Source: Vitis vinifera (Eukaryota > Streptophyta > Magnoliopsida > Vitales > Vitaceae). Taken from it: 64,000 nt of DNA. Shown here one piece after another: positions 36,120 to 49,002 of this stretch. The stretch is from the NCBI RefSeq assembly GCF_030704535.1, contig NC_081818.1:22298001-22362000 (forward strand), written 5' to 3'. Position 1 is the first letter of the stretch, and each line of letters starts with the position of its first letter. The position numbers and the translations under genes were made by a program. The notes below the pieces were generated by a model. That model did no database searches, was not told the DNA's origin, and worked only from the letters and a program-made list of their open reading frames with translations.

Positions 36120-37227
36120 AGATCATCCTAACACGTCATTTTTCCTGAAGTTGTTGTTCCCATGCTGAACTAGAAGTTGTGAAGTATTTCTTTCTTCTTG
36201 ATATTGCTATTTCTTTTGCTCCTGGTTGTATGAAAATGTTTATGTATATTATGAAATGTCATTGGCTCTTTTCTCAAGTTTATACTTGTGCCAACTCTGA
36301 GGCTAGGTTGCTACATCAATTCAAATGATTATAATAGATGAATAGATGAATAGATGAAGGCTGTTTAAATTACCTAGAAAAATACAAAATGATGCAAAAT
36401 AGACACCAATAGCAGGAGGCAGGTGCATCATATTGGAGGTTAGGAATTGAGGGAGTTTTTAAGAACTGCTAAAATTCTGGAAATATTATCATATACCATC
36501 ATGCGGTTAATCTATGTTGAAGGTCTAACCCCTTAAAACTGCATTGGAGCTCCTTTGAGGTGTTACCAAAAAATAAATATCGGCCCTCGATGCTTCTGAA
36601 TTAACACTGAATGCCCTGATTTTCCAAAATAATATTAATATCCCATCAGGGTTTGCATCAAATGATGTTAATCCCCATCCTTCAGAATTTTATTTTATTT
36701 TTTTGTTAAATAGGCTTCCTCATCCTTTGAGTTTTGTGTAAGTGTAAAAACCGTGTTATCCATCCTAGTTCATGAACTTTGTTATAACCTTTCACATTTA
36801 TACTTGTTATCTAAAAGAAGATGAAAAACCAGATATAGATGAATCCACCAAAGAGACATACGCTTAAATTAGGATGATCAGAGAATTGTGAGTATGAAAT
36901 GTAAATGGCAAATTAGATGGTCAGATAATTCTGTCTTGTTTCCCGGGTGAATTATAGAAGATAAAATAGTCATCAATATGATCACAAAATGTTCTAGATT
37001 CATATGAGAGGACTTGCAAGTATAGAGTCAAAGGAAAGGAAAAGTGGAAAAAAAAATTTAAGACTCGTTGATTAACACATCCAATAGATAGGGCCCTTTA
37101 TAATACATTTTTTTTTTTTTTATTCTCCTAGTATATGTTTGAAATAATTGTAGATAACAATATGTACTTCAGATGCAAGAATTAATAAATATAATTGGTA
37201 AAATGCTTATGAAAATTTATCCAACTC
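36120..37227. other. Spacer between convergent genes
   Basis: About 1.1 kb between the stop of the coiled-coil gene and the stop of the first TBL gene on the other strand. It should hold both 3' UTRs. No ORF of interest; a poly-T run lies near 37110-37121. Confidence 0.6.
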
Positions 37228-38687
37228 TCATCCAGCTTTTTGCTGAAGCGTTCCATCAAATGATCTTTCACCTTCCATCTTCAACATTTGAAGCAAAAAT
37301 TCGTTCCATGTATCAATGGGACCCGGGGTACACCAGTGAACACAGTCAGCTATTGTCACATTCTTATGTGGTGAGTGCTCATAATGATTTGGATGTCCAT
37401 CTGGCCTTAGCACCATAGCTTCTGTAACATCTAGCAGCCTAAATTCCAAGCCTCTCTTTCTCCCTTCCCTTTCTGCTGCCCTTAATTCCTCCACCTGAGT
37501 CAAGTAGAACTCCAAATTATAATCATCCAACTTCATTTCTTGTTTTGTAAAGGGCCTTGTCCTCACACAATTCCCTCCTTCATTCCATGCCCCATTCTCA
37601 AAGTGTGCTGGTGAGAATGTCCTTAAAAATGTCAGGCCCTTGTAGTTTTTAAGATTCTGCAGGGTTCTGAAGGAGGTCCGGAAGGCTTTCCTGTATCCAT
37701 AGAACTTGGTAACCTCTGTTATGTTCTTTTCATTGCACCCATGACACCCAACAACCTGACCTTTTTCATAGAAAATCAGTGGTCGAAAGAACCATTGCCC
37801 TGCTGAGATGATCACATAGTCGAAATTTTCAATCTGAGCCGCCCAGGCCTCATCAACCGTGTCTAAGTGGAGGTTCATGAGGTTGTTAAAGGAGTGACCT
37901 TTGGGGTCTGCATCTTTGGCTTTAACCAAGAACGGGGACCAGAATGTTGCTAGGGTAAATTTGTAATCAGTATAGAACCACCGTCTGAAGTTTGTATCTG
38001 ATGTATATTTATAAGAAATGTCCACTGGATAGGTAACCTGAAAGATGGAGATTAGAGTTCAGTCAGGTCTGAAGAGTGAAGACAAACTTCAGTAGTACTC
38101 AATATTTGGTTTTAGCTTGGAATATGCTAATCTCTATGTAGTGAGACTTTATTAAAGTGAGCATGCCAAGCAATTATCATAAACCAAACACTAACTATAA
38201 TGACTTATTAGGCACTTACATTAGCTAAGAGACAAAGCAATGATTGCATTTGGTTTCTTCCCACAGAATCCCCAACGAACCCTATCGACTTCCCTCTAAC
38301 AAGCTCCAAGAACTGAACAGGATCAAAGCGAGGTAGTTCACATCCATCTGGTTTCCACCTCCATTTCAAGAACTCGGTGTCGGGTCTCCCAAACTTGATA
38401 CAATTTTGCTGAGGGATTATCTCTCGACAAGTTGCATTAGTGTAGTAAGGCCCATTGGGATACGGAACCCATCTTCCACTGAACATATCACATTTCTTCT
38501 TGATTGCTAGGCTGGTTGAACCCCCAGTATGAATCTTGGGAGACTGCACTGGTGTTGGTGATCTGTTCATCAGACAGAGAGGGATTAGAGTGAGGAGAAT
38601 CAGGGTTAGGGACAGGTGAATAACCTTCTGGGGGGTGCTGTGTGGTGTGTTCTTCCCATTGGGAGGCTCAATGGCAGGAACCCTCAT
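37228..38687 (-). CDS. TBL/PMR5 (DUF231) polysaccharide O-acetyltransferase, copy A
   Basis: Two exons, 38687..38220 and 38037..37228, with a GT-AG intron of 182 bp, give 425 residues. TBL proteins are Golgi type II membrane enzymes that O-acetylate wall polysaccharides. This sequence looks closest to the AXY4/TBL19-27 group, which acts on xyloglucan and related polymers. Seen here: a signal anchor at about residues 22-40 (HLSLTLILLTLIPLCL), a TBL domain beginning CDMFSGRWVPYPNGPYY, the GDS esterase motif at 139-141, and the C-terminal DxxH motif (DCVH, from residue 387) followed by [12 protein letters not shown]. Catalytic Ser, Asp and His are all present. The ATG at 38687 is chosen because it gives a normal short cytosolic tail; the frame is open to another ATG at 38882. 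It is the most diverged of the three copies. Confidence 0.9.
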
Positions 38688-39879
38688 TGGGAAAAATCTA
38701 TCTATATGTGAAGCAAGAAGCCTAGCATTTGCTAGGGTTATATATATGGGGTTGAAGAATGATGATGATAAGAGTCTAGACTTCAGATTTATATCATCAC
38801 ATGCAATCATAGATTTCAAACTGTTCATTTTCAAATCTGTGCCAATGTGCTTACCAACCATATAAGCTACCATACATTGCATCTTTACCCTCTTTTTTCT
38901 GGTGAGGCATCATTATACATCATTAAACACATTTAGAAACCAAACTCCGGTTGCTTTTTCTTATTCCCTGTGGTTGGAACCCAAATAAACATGGAAAGCA
39001 ACAGGCCGATGGGATTTGTCATCTAACAAGAGTTAGACACTTTGACGCAGAATGCACGTAAAACAGCATTGAAAATTGCAGCATCTGTAATGGGTATGAA
39101 GGGAGTGGGCTGTAGCTGTAGGCATTCCCATAGAATTATGATAGATACATCTCATCTCATCTCATCATATAGTCAACCTTTTTAGGCTCAGTAAATAAAT
39201 ACCACTTATGGTGCCACCTCATGGTGGTTAGTGCTTAATGCAGTGTAAGCCTATTCAAGTGAATGGGGTTGTGTTGTTTCTTTTCTTTTTTATCTTCATG
39301 AAGTGACATTGGCGTGGCTTGGGGGTGAAGGTATGGATGATTGCAGCACCCTTAATGGGGCACACGGGCTCTTTTTTTAGTGTCTTCTAGCTTTATGGGT
39401 TTGGAGTGTTGATATGTGAAATGAATGGGCTTCTTCCTCTTAGGCTTCTCCTTCACTAACTCATAATTTCCCATGTCTGCATCACTTGGGATCTACTTCT
39501 GGAAGCAGAGGGCATCAAAGCATTAGCTTTCTCTACTTTTCTTTTCTTTTGTCATTATTATTATATAGTGGAGTCGCTTTCCTTTTTGCTAGGTTTAGAG
39601 GTCCATCGATATGCTGTCATCAGAAGCAAGTATGTCGACTTGTATCAAGTCTATATCCTTGGGCGAAGCAATCTACTTGTGAAGTTTTTCTTACAAATTC
39701 GAGAAACATGATGACGTGACTCGTTTAATATCAGTCAATTTATTATTTTGTTTATGCATTTTCAGAATATTCAATATTTATACTGACATTTATGAGGTCG
39801 CCTCAACCTATGAAATTTTCATTGACGTTTAACAGCTTGGAATAAAAAAAAAAATTGTCATCAACCATAGAATATGAGG

Positions 39880-42190
39880 ATGTTCCGGAAATCAACTTAA
39901 TGATTCAATAATTTAATTTAAATTATTAAATAAATTAAATATATTTGATAAAATATCTTATCAAATAACTTAAAATTAATTTTAATTTTAATATTAAATA
40001 AAAATAATTGACTTATTTTTAATTTTAAATTATTTTTACTTTATTTACCCATACTAGTAGATTGACTTTTTAAAAGTATGATACTCAATTTTTGTATATT
40101 ATGTATTTATAATAATACTTTAAATATGAATGTTTTATAGATAAATTTATTACTTAAATTAATGAAAATAAATATAAATTCAAATTAATGAGGATGAATA
40201 TTACTTAAATTTAAGAAGATGAAATATGTCAATGTGGTGTTTTAAATTGAATTTTAACTTTATCAAATAATCTTAATAATTGAAGCAAAAATTAAGTAAT
40301 AAGTTTTAAATTAATAATTTGAGGGTGTTTGATAAATCAATTTAATGACTTAGTAACTTAATAATTTAATTTAAGTCACAAAATAAATTAAATATTTTTT
40401 ATAAACTAACTTAGCATCACAACTTAAAATTAAAAATGATTTTAATTATTATATCAAAATAGTTAATTTATTTTTAAACTCTATTTTTTTTGTCCTATTT
40501 GTCTACATCCAATGAGAACATGGATGAAAATTTCCATAAATTTTAGAGAATTTTCGTCAAAATATTGCGTTTCGGTGGTTGTGGAAGCAAAACAGAGGGT
40601 AGAAATATCCAAAAAAATTGACGTGTTTTGTCAAAATTTGGGCATTTACTGATTAATTGGCCAAAATTTTGGCATTTACTAATTAATTGGCGAAGCAGGG
40701 ATTGTGAGCTATTGTAAAATGCCTTAATTTTCTGCTTGCAGGTAAGGGGACTCGAACCCCCAAACAAAAGGTTTGACATAAACCTTACCCACTATTGGGC
40801 TTACCCTTGGTAAATTTACTATGTCATGATATACATATATTAAAAGTTATTATATAAACAAAATATTAAAAAAATATTTTAAAGAACAAATTAATTATAA
40901 TTATTTTATAATCAAATAAATTTTTTTATTTAATTAATTATCAAAAATATAAAAATTATCATGATAATTTTCTTCATAGTGTTTTTAATATCATTAATAT
41001 ATTAATTAAACATTAAAAAATTATACATATATCATCATTTATTTTACATTTAATACAATTAAATTAAATATATCATAATTTTAATATTAAATATATTATA
41101 AAATTATACATATTATAATCAAATATTATAATATTATTATAAGATAATATTTAATGTCATTTAATAATGAATGTGCACTTATAAAATTTATATTTTTTTA
41201 TCGATATATAAAATATTATTATCAAATATGATAAATTATATCATATATATATAAAGTTATTCAACAAAACAATTTTAAAATATTTATTATATTTTTAATT
41301 ACATTTTTATGATTTTTTTTTTACATTTTCATGAGTTTTGATGAATTTTAGGCTTATTGAATTTTTTTTAATATATCCGCCTATATATATATATATATAT
41401 ATATTCATAAAATCAAAATATCTTTGATTACTGATATTTTCATGAGAATATATTTAAGAATCATAATTCCACATCCATGATTCATTTTCTATAATAAATA
41501 TTTTAAAATTATCTTATATATCTAAAATATTTTAAGTTTGGGTGTTTAATAAACAAATTTATTACTTAAGTTTAATAAAAATAAATATTAGTTAAAATTA
41601 ATGATGATAAATATTAATTATAATTGATAAAGGTAAAAATGTTAATTTGATAACTTAAAATAAATTTTAAGTTAATTTTACAAAACAAACTTAAAAAAAA
41701 AAAAAAAAAAGTAATAAATTTTAAGTTCAACTCTAAGGAGTGTTTGCTAAAACTTAATACTTATTATTTAATGAGTTAAGTTAATTTTATATTAAATTAT
41801 ATTTAAGTTGTTGACTTAAAACTTATTACTTAATTTTTACTTAAGGTTGTTTGATAAAATTAACTTAAAATTTATTTTAAATCATTAAATTGACATATTT
41901 ATCCTTATAAATTAAAATTAGGACAAAAGATGTTGAATAACAATAGAGGTCATGGAGTAATAAAAAAGATCGTGGAGGTCACTAGAACAAATATGGGTAA
42001 AAAGATAAAATGAAGATATAAACTTAAAAATAAATTAATTATTTTTATTTATTATTTAAAATTATTTTTTACTTTAAATCATATTATTAAGTTATTTTAC
42101 CAAACATACTTAATTTATTTAATGAATTAAATTAAGTTATTAATTTATTTTATATTATTAAGTTGATTTACCCAATACTCACTAACCTAA
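39880..42190. repeat. Cluster of AT-rich MITE-like repeats
   Basis: Several stretches (about 39880-40110, 40318-40510, 41530-41700, 41735-42185) share the same words: (A/G)GGTGTTTGATAAA, ACTTAAAATTAA and TAAATTGACTTATTTTTA. Inverse forms such as TTTACCAAACATACTTAA and GATTTACCCAATACTC occur near 42095-42180. Inverted terminal motifs, AT-richness and absence of ORFs suggest overlapping non-autonomous DNA elements. Individual ends are not resolved. Confidence 0.4.
40740..40806 (-). repeat. tRNA-like sequence, probable SINE head
   Basis: On the minus strand a 67-nt cloverleaf-like sequence can be drawn. The acceptor stem is GGGTAAG with CTTACCT, the D-arm-like hairpin CCC/GGG, an AAGGTTT/AAACCTT anticodon-like stem, and a T-arm containing GGTTCGAGTCC, an exact pol III B-box. 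The anticodon loop lacks U33 and the D arm is poor, so a working tRNA is unlikely. Downstream on the minus strand, 40739 to about 40540, follows non-tRNA sequence with an internal 30-bp duplication, as expected of a tRNA-derived SINE body. Confidence 0.45.
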
Positions 42191-42467
42191 ATAAATAACT
42201 TAATACTTAAAACTATTAAAAATATTATTTAAACTTAAATTAAATTAAGGTGGATAAAAAATGGAACACCACTTTTTTTCTTAAGAGTAGTATTTGCATT
42301 CTCAATACTTCGCATGGCATTTATTTGGAAGAAAAATCTAGTATCAGAGTGGAGTTGTTCCTCTGAAAATCTGGAGTGAAATTGGCATAAATCCACACTG
42401 TATCATTAAAAATAAATTTAATTTAATTTATTAAAAAAATATTTTCAAAGCACAAAATTGTAAAAGG

Positions 42468-42469
<2 letters not shown>

Positions 42470-42525
<56 letters not shown>
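42470..42525. repeat. Long AT microsatellite
   Basis: About 28 uninterrupted TA units between copies A and B of the TBL genes. Confidence 0.95.
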
Positions 42526-42528
<3 letters not shown>

Positions 42529-43621
42529 TTTAAAAATTGATGAAAAATGATTTAATAATAATAAAATAAATAATAATAAGTTACATTTATAGCTTTATTT
42601 AATGTAATATAGAAGGTATTATTTACCAATAATACAATTTAATACATTGATAATGATCATATATTAACAACGAATTTAGAATTTCAAATAGTAAAAATTA
42701 AAAATATAATTAAAGATTCTTTGTCTTTTTTTTTTTTTTTTTTTTATTTAAAAAAAGCAAATTTTAACAAATAGATTATTTGTTTGTAAAAATTAGAAGA
42801 GAACTAAAAATTAGCATTTTAAAATTCGACTATTTTAGAGGGTCAAAAAGTAGTAAAAATTTCAAAATACAGGTGGAGTTATTGGGATTTATTGAATGGT
42901 TCATTTTATGAATATTTAATATTAAAAAATAAATTAAATATTACCAATGACATTATTTGTAAATATAATAAATAGTATTATTGTAAATATAGTAAGTCGT
43001 CGAATAAGGATACAAACAAAACTGAAGTATAAGAATACAAATAAATGATACTACAATATAAATAATAAGACTTAAAAATATAAACTTATATAATTTTTGT
43101 ACCTATAAAAAAAGAGTCTATTTCAATATCGTAGGCTTGAGCAATTCAATTGAAGAGATGTCTAACCATACGTCATAATTGTAAGTGAGACCTTTATTAT
43201 TAATGAGCAACCACAAGTGACGATTTATTTTCTATCCTGGACCTTGTTTATCATGTTAGATTAAACAAAATATTTTTGGGTTAATTTCTTTGATCTCTTT
43301 TCAAGAATTGGCTAAATATATTTTACCTTTATTGATTTAAAATTTTATTAAATACTTATTTTATCATTTCATCTGTTATTTTTACTTGGTTTCTTTTTAA
43401 TTTAAAATAATAAAAGTATTTGATAAAATTTTAAATTAAGGAGGACCGGAGAAATTAAGTCAATATTTTGTGATAGAAATAAGAAACACTAATTATAAAT
43501 TTTTAATTATATGCTGAAAGTACACTATCCTTGCACAAATTACAATTAAGGTTAATTGTAAAGCATGATAAATTGAATTATTCATAATCCGACCTAATTC
43601 TCATCCAAATTTTACTCGAGT

Positions 43622-45023
43622 CTACTGTCGTAGTGAACTATCACCTTCCATTTTCAACATCTGAAGCAATAACTCATTCCAAGTATCAATGGGGCCAGGC
43701 AGGCACCAGTGGACACAGTCAGCTCTCGTGACATTCTCATCTACCCTTTTCGCATAATAGCTTGGATGCCCGTCTGGCCTCACCACCATTGCCTCGGTAG
43801 TATCCAACAATCTAAATTTTAAGCCCCTCTTCCTCCCTAACTTTTCTGCTGCCTTCAGCTCCTCCACTTGAGTTGAGTACATCTCCGGATACAGCCCTTC
43901 CAACCTCATTTCTTTGCTGGAAACTGGCTTAGTCCTCACACAATGCCCTCCTGTATACCACTCCCCATTCTCAAAGTGTGATGGTGACACCGTCCTCAAA
44001 AATGTCACTCCCTTGAAGTTTTTTAACCTCAAAAGGGTTCTGAAAGTCGTCTGAAAAGCTTTTCTGTACCCATGGAGCGGTGTAAGGTTTGTAACTTTTT
44101 TTGTGTGGCATAAATGGCACCCAACAATGTCACCATTTTCATAGTACACTTGTGGCTTTAAGAACCAAATTCCAGCTGAGACGATCACATAGTCAAATTT
44201 CTCAATTTGACTCATCCAGGCCTCATGTGCCTCATCTACGAAGACATTCATGAGGCTATTGGCGGTCCCTGCAGTGGGATTCGCATCGATGTCCTTGACC
44301 AAGTATGGGGACCAGAACGATGCTACAGTGAAGTTGTAGTCGGTGTAGAGACAGCTTTTGCTTAGTGGATATTTTATGTTGTAAACAGCTATAGGATCTC
44401 CCTCCTGAAAAACAATCAGCATAATTAGAAATTAAAGATCTAAAAATGAGCAGAGAGCACCTAAGTAGCTTCTACATCATAGGATCTCCCTCATTATGTC
44501 ATTCACCATAGTGAATTCATTATAACTGAAATGTACTTACACTGGCTAAGAGGCACACCAAAGATTCCATTTGGTTTCTTGCCAGCGAGTCCCCGATGAA
44601 TGCCATTGACTTCCCTCTAACAAGCTCCAAGAACTGCGCAGCATCAAAGAGAGGCAGCTCACATTCATCGGGTTTCCACCTCCATTTTAAGAACTCGGTG
44701 TCGGGTCTGCCAAACTTCATGCAGTTCTGGTGTTCGAAGATGTGACGACAAGTTACATTAGTGTAATAAGGTCCTTTGGGGTACTGAACCCATTTTCCAC
44801 GGAATATGTCACATTTCTTCCCTGGTTTTGTACTCACAGGGGACGGCCATGGTGAAGAAAAATGACTGAAAAGGTTGAGAGGGATCATAGCTAGGAGAAA
44901 TAGGGCTATGGTTACTAGGATAATCTTCATTGTGGCATTAGATAGTAGCCTTTTCCCGGGGGGAAGCAGCTCCATCAAATGAACCTTCACCGGAGAGGAA
45001 GATGATGAAAAATGAGTGTCCAT
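43622..45023 (-). CDS. TBL/PMR5 (DUF231) polysaccharide O-acetyltransferase, copy B
   Basis: Two exons, 45023..44541 and 44404..43622, give 421 residues. Signal anchor at about 33-51 ([18 protein letters not shown]), TBL domain from [20 protein letters not shown] at 144-146 ([13 protein letters not shown]), and DxxH from residue 390 ([16 protein letters not shown]). All catalytic residues are intact. The intron lies at the same place and phase as in copy A, directly after LLAS/LLAN, so the copies are true duplicates and not retrocopies. On the minus strand a TATATAATA box lies about 30 bp before the ATG (near 45063-45053), which would give a very short leader. Copy C is nearly identical. Confidence 0.92.
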
Positions 45024-45840
45024 TTGGGTTAATTTATTGGCGGGGGAGCAGTTATTATATACAGTGGTTTGAATTTTGAATCACATGAGAAACACGCCCC
45101 CTTCTCCCCCATGTATACTAAGCCTCGAAAATGCCCTTAGGTTCACTGTGTGTGGGGTGGGGGGGTTGGGGGTGAGTAGGGATAACAATGGGGTAGGTTG
45201 GGGTAGGTTTTCTCATCCTGTCTCATTCAAAAAAAATTAAACGCGAGGTAGAATTTCCTCTACTTTAACTTTTTTTTTTTAAAAAAATTTAATTTTTTAA
45301 AAAAATATTTTTAATTATATTAAAATAAATATATTTTATAAATAATTAAAATATTATAATTTTTATAACTTATTTTATTGAAAAATATATTATTATTATT
45401 ATTAAAAATAGAAAATAAAGATTAAATTAAATTAAATTAAATTAATTTTATATATAATAATGGGACAATACTCAAGCCCATCTCAAATCCTACTTGAACC
45501 CACCCATTTGTCCCCATTTGTCTCAAGTTAAAAAAAAAAAAGAACTCAAACCCGTTCTTAACTTGTTTATTTAAATTTCAAACTTGTTTAATTAGAAGAA
45601 TGACGAGTATCCAAAAAAACCTACTCCATTGCTATCCCTAGAGGCAAAGAGATATGGTACGGTGATGAGTAAAAATATGCAAATTTTAATTGATGGTGTT
45701 TAAAGATTAGAAGAGCACTAAAAACTTAGTATTTTAAGATTTGATTATGTGACAGTGTAGATTTCAAAATTTATATAAATTTTATTTTTACATTAATTTT
45801 GAACTCAATTTTGTCCTTAAATTTTAAATCCCGATTATAT
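45024..45840. other. Upstream flank of TBL copy B
   Basis: Promoter side of copy B, then AT-rich sequence. The stretch at about 45290-45780 reappears at 54140-54420 (shared TTATTGAAAAATA, ATATTTTATAAATAATTAAAA and CAAATTTTAATTGATG segments), marking the extent of the TBL-unit duplication. Confidence 0.6.
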
Positions 45841-46279
45841 ATGATTTTTTTGTCCACTCATTATCTAATTATTAATTTTTATTATTTTGTATATTATTAT
45901 TATTATTATTATTATATTTTATTATTTTCCTCAATTTTTTTTCTTTCTTTTTTCTCTCCTCTCTCCTCTCTCCTCTCTTCCTACCTTCCCCAACTACCCC
46001 CACCCACTCTCTCTCTCTCTCTCTCTCACCCGTACCCCCACGTCACCTCCCCCTCTCTCCTCTTTTCCCTCTTTTCTCTCGTCTCATTTCCCTATTTCTT
46101 TTTTAGTTTTTTTTTGCCCCCATTCCCAAGTGGGCCGGCCCCATTTTTTTTGGGCCCAACTTTTCTCCATCTTCTGCTCCAAGACACACTCCAGCTACCC
46201 AAAAACACCCACGGGACGGAATTTTTCCCCATTCTTTTTTTTTTTTTTTCTCCCATATTTTTTTATCCGCCACTGGCAA

Positions 46280-46465
46280 CTAGCTACACTACCAGCCACT
46301 CCACCACCTGCAACTCCTCCTCCCGCAACTCCTCCACCGGCTCCTCTTGCCTGTCCACCAGCAGCGGTTCCAGTGCCAGCTCAAAGCACAAAAGTGAAAT
46401 CTCCGGCCTTGGCTCCATCGCCTCTTACAAACAGCCCGCCGGCAGGACCATCGGCCAGTCGTCGC
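46280..46465 (+). pseudogene. Arabinogalactan-protein-like gene fragment
   Basis: The plus-strand frame reads repeated ATPPP units, then APLACPPAAVPVP and KVKSPALAPSPL, ending near SPPAGPS. Ala/Pro/Thr/Ser-rich AP and TP dipeptides around a short Lys motif are typical of classical arabinogalactan proteins. Upstream of about 46275 the same frame turns into CT-rich low-complexity residues. No signal peptide or GPI tail follows, so this is only the middle of an AGP gene. It lies inside a repeat region of opposite orientation and was probably captured. Confidence 0.6.
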
Positions 46466-47865
46466 CGGCGACCACTGCCAGGCAACCCCTTTCTCTTTTC
46501 TCTGATTTTTTTCCTTTCCTCGCTTTCCCATCCTATCCATTTTCCATTATTATTATTATTATTATTATTTATTTGTGGTGATGGTTTGTGATTTGTAGGT
46601 TTGAGTTAGGATAAATTGGGCTTAATTTTGGTTGTAAATTTGGGTTTGTTTATTAAAATTAAGTTTGAATTATGAGATATTAAATTTAGGCCTAAAATTT
46701 ATTTTGATTTATTATACTTTATTGTACTTGGGCTTTACTAATTGTGTTTGTATTTTGGTAATTAATTGAAATTTTTTGCAATATGACTATTGGCATGAAG
46801 ATATTAATGTTGGGTTATATTTGCTAATTTTGACCCATTTTTAATTAATGAAATTTATTGGGCTTGGCTGAGTATGGATTTATGACATGTGAAACACATT
46901 TCACGGAATTTCATAGAAGAAAGTGAGACTCAAAAAATTGTAAATAAAGCATTGTATTAGTTATAAGCTTATTGGAGTACATGTTTTATTTCTTATTATT
47001 ATTTGATTTTATTTTTATTAGTTCTTGTAAATATTTATTTGTATCTATTTATTGAGTGTGTATAGAATTGAACATTGAACAAATTAAAAATTTTGTTTAA
47101 ATAAGAGGAACCATTCAACAAACATGTTTTAATAAAATAATAGTTCAAAAAATATTTTTTTTAATAAAAGAAATTTTTTTTATTAATAATAAAAATTCAT
47201 AAAAATGCTTTTAGATAAATCCAAAAAATTGTTTTTAATAGAATTTGAAAATTTGTTTTTAATAATAATTGTCCAAAAATTTATTTGTTTAATAAAAATT
47301 GTCCAAAAATTATTTTGTCAATTAAATTGTCCCAAAAATTAATTTTTTAATTAAAAATTCTTCTGCAAATAAAGTTATATATTTTTTTAATAATTTGTAT
47401 AAATCACTTTTCTTAAATGAAAATAAATTATAATATTTTTGTAAACAAAATTGTAAAAATTCATTCATTTTTTGTAAAAACAAGTAAAAATAATTTTTGT
47501 TGCCAAATTGAAATTTTGTAATAAATTCTTTTGATAGTGTAAATTTTTTTTTAAAAAAATTAAATACAAATAAAATTGAATCAAATAACTTGAAGAAAAT
47601 ATTTTGTAAATAAATAAATTGAAAGCACTCATTCAAAATTGGTTTTAATAAAATTCTTCGAAATTTTCGGAAAACTAATTTTTTCAAATATTTTTTTAAT
47701 TAGTTTAATAAATCAATTTGCATAATTCTATTGTCATTTATTTTTTATATTCTTGTAATTTTATTTTGTTATTACTTTTGTGTATATTGATTTATGTTAT
47801 TAATTTTGGTATCCATGATTAATTAGTTAATTGTCACAATTCCTTCAATTTGTTTAATAGAGACC

Positions 47866-47868
<3 letters not shown>

Positions 47869-47920
<52 letters not shown>
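47869..47920. repeat. AT microsatellite
   Basis: About 25 TA units next to the conserved block of the LTR-like repeat. Confidence 0.95.
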
Positions 47921-47922
<2 letters not shown>

Positions 47923-48700
47923 TTTAGATGGGTGCTATAGCTCACCATTGTACCTTCCCAATAGGTAACCTGACCCTCGAACTTAGAGTCAGTTTTTCAC
48001 AGATCTGTTTTTTTTTTCAGGAGTCAAACTTAGGGTTTTTCCTTCTTATTTTGTTTTTCCCTTTAAAAAAATTAAAATAAGTGGCGACTCCAAGTATATT
48101 TCTAAAAATCAAATTTTTATCAAATAAATAAAAAATGAGTTTCGCCATCGAGTGGGAACGCATCGTGCGAAATACGGGTCCACACAGATAAAACAAGTAG
48201 TATGGTTCCTGGAATGCCTCAATAAAGGAGGGAAATGAGAAATCAATTTCATTTACATGTCAATCTCATTAAGACTTTGATTAAAAATAATTTAATAATA
48301 ATAGAATAAATAATCAAAAATTAAATTTATTACTTGGTTTAATATAAAAGGTATTATTTAACAATTATACAATTTAATATATTGACATTGGTCATATATT
48401 AAAAAAGAATTTGGAATTTCAAATAACAAAAATTAAAAATATAATTAAAGGTTCTTGAACTTTAAAAAAAAATGCAAATTTTAAAATTTGACCATCATCT
48501 TAAAGGGTAAAAAACTAGTAAATATTTGAAAATATAGGGAGAATTGTTGAGATTTATTGATTGGGTCTTTTTGTTAATATTTAGTGTTAAAATATAAAAT
48601 AAAATATTATAATCAAATGACATTATTGTAAATATAATAAGCAGTATTGTTATAAATATTAACGATGATTATTAATTAATGTGTTAGATTTGTTTCTTAA

Positions 48701-49002
48701 GGTTATGTTTGGTCGTCGAAACATGGGAGGGAAAGAAGAGAAAGAGGAAAAATGGAAGAAGCCAAAAAAAGAAAGAAAATAAAAAATAAATTTAAATTCA
48801 ATTAATTATTTTTATATATTTCTTCAAACCCATTTTACTTATTTCTCAACTATACAGACTAAATAATTTAAAAATATATAAATTTTTACAAATTTTAATC
48901 ATATTTAATTTTCTTTTATATTTTTCAAGATGAAACCAAACACAAGAAAACAATTTTTCTTTACATTTTTTTTTTTAATACTTTCCTGTAACCCAACATA
49001 GC
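48701..49002. mobile_element. MITE-like element, copy 2
   Basis: The left end GGTTATGTTTGGT and right end ACCCAACATAGC are imperfect inverses. The interior follows copy 1 at 1370..1683, including AAATATATAAATTTTTA and TTTTAATCATATTTAATT. It lies between TBL copies B and C and helps explain their larger spacing. Confidence 0.55.

Larger units (their letters stand above)
38688..43621. other. Long AT-rich spacer between TBL copies A and B
   Basis: No supported gene. It includes the promoter side of copy A and a block of AT-rich repeats at 39880-42190 with repeated GGTGTTTGATAAA and AACTTAATAATTTAA-type words, probably nested MITEs. It also holds a tRNA-like sequence at 40740..40806, a TA tract at about 42470-42525 and a poly-T run near 42728-42745. 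From about 42300 to 43620 the sequence is shared with flanks of the other TBL units. Confidence 0.6.
45880..48184 (-). mobile_element. LTR/gypsy-like repeat, minus orientation, with a host fragment
   Basis: The minus-strand end at 48184 starts TGTGGACCCG and continues with a conserved block to about 47935: GGAGTCGCCACTTATTT, AAGGGAAAAA, then GGTCAGGTTACCTATTGGGA and AGGTAC. The same block occurs at 59185-59460 and, worn, at 49646-49900. After it comes 1.3 kb of AT-rich non-coding sequence, then a GC-richer part with an arabinogalactan-protein-like fragment, a CT-rich block and ATT repeats at 45890-45915. It has no transposon ORF. I read it as an LTR or non-autonomous LTR derivative; the far end is uncertain. 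Confidence 0.5.

Noticed and set aside
45799-46275. Long frames rich in Phe, Ser, Leu and Tyr upstream of the AGP-like fragment
   Set aside because: They are low-complexity CT/TTA sequence without a signal peptide pattern or domain; only the 46280-46465 part resembles a gene.
47322-47687. 121-codon minus-strand frame rich in Phe, Lys and Asn
   Set aside because: It comes from AT-rich repeat sequence, with no domain and no gene-like context.
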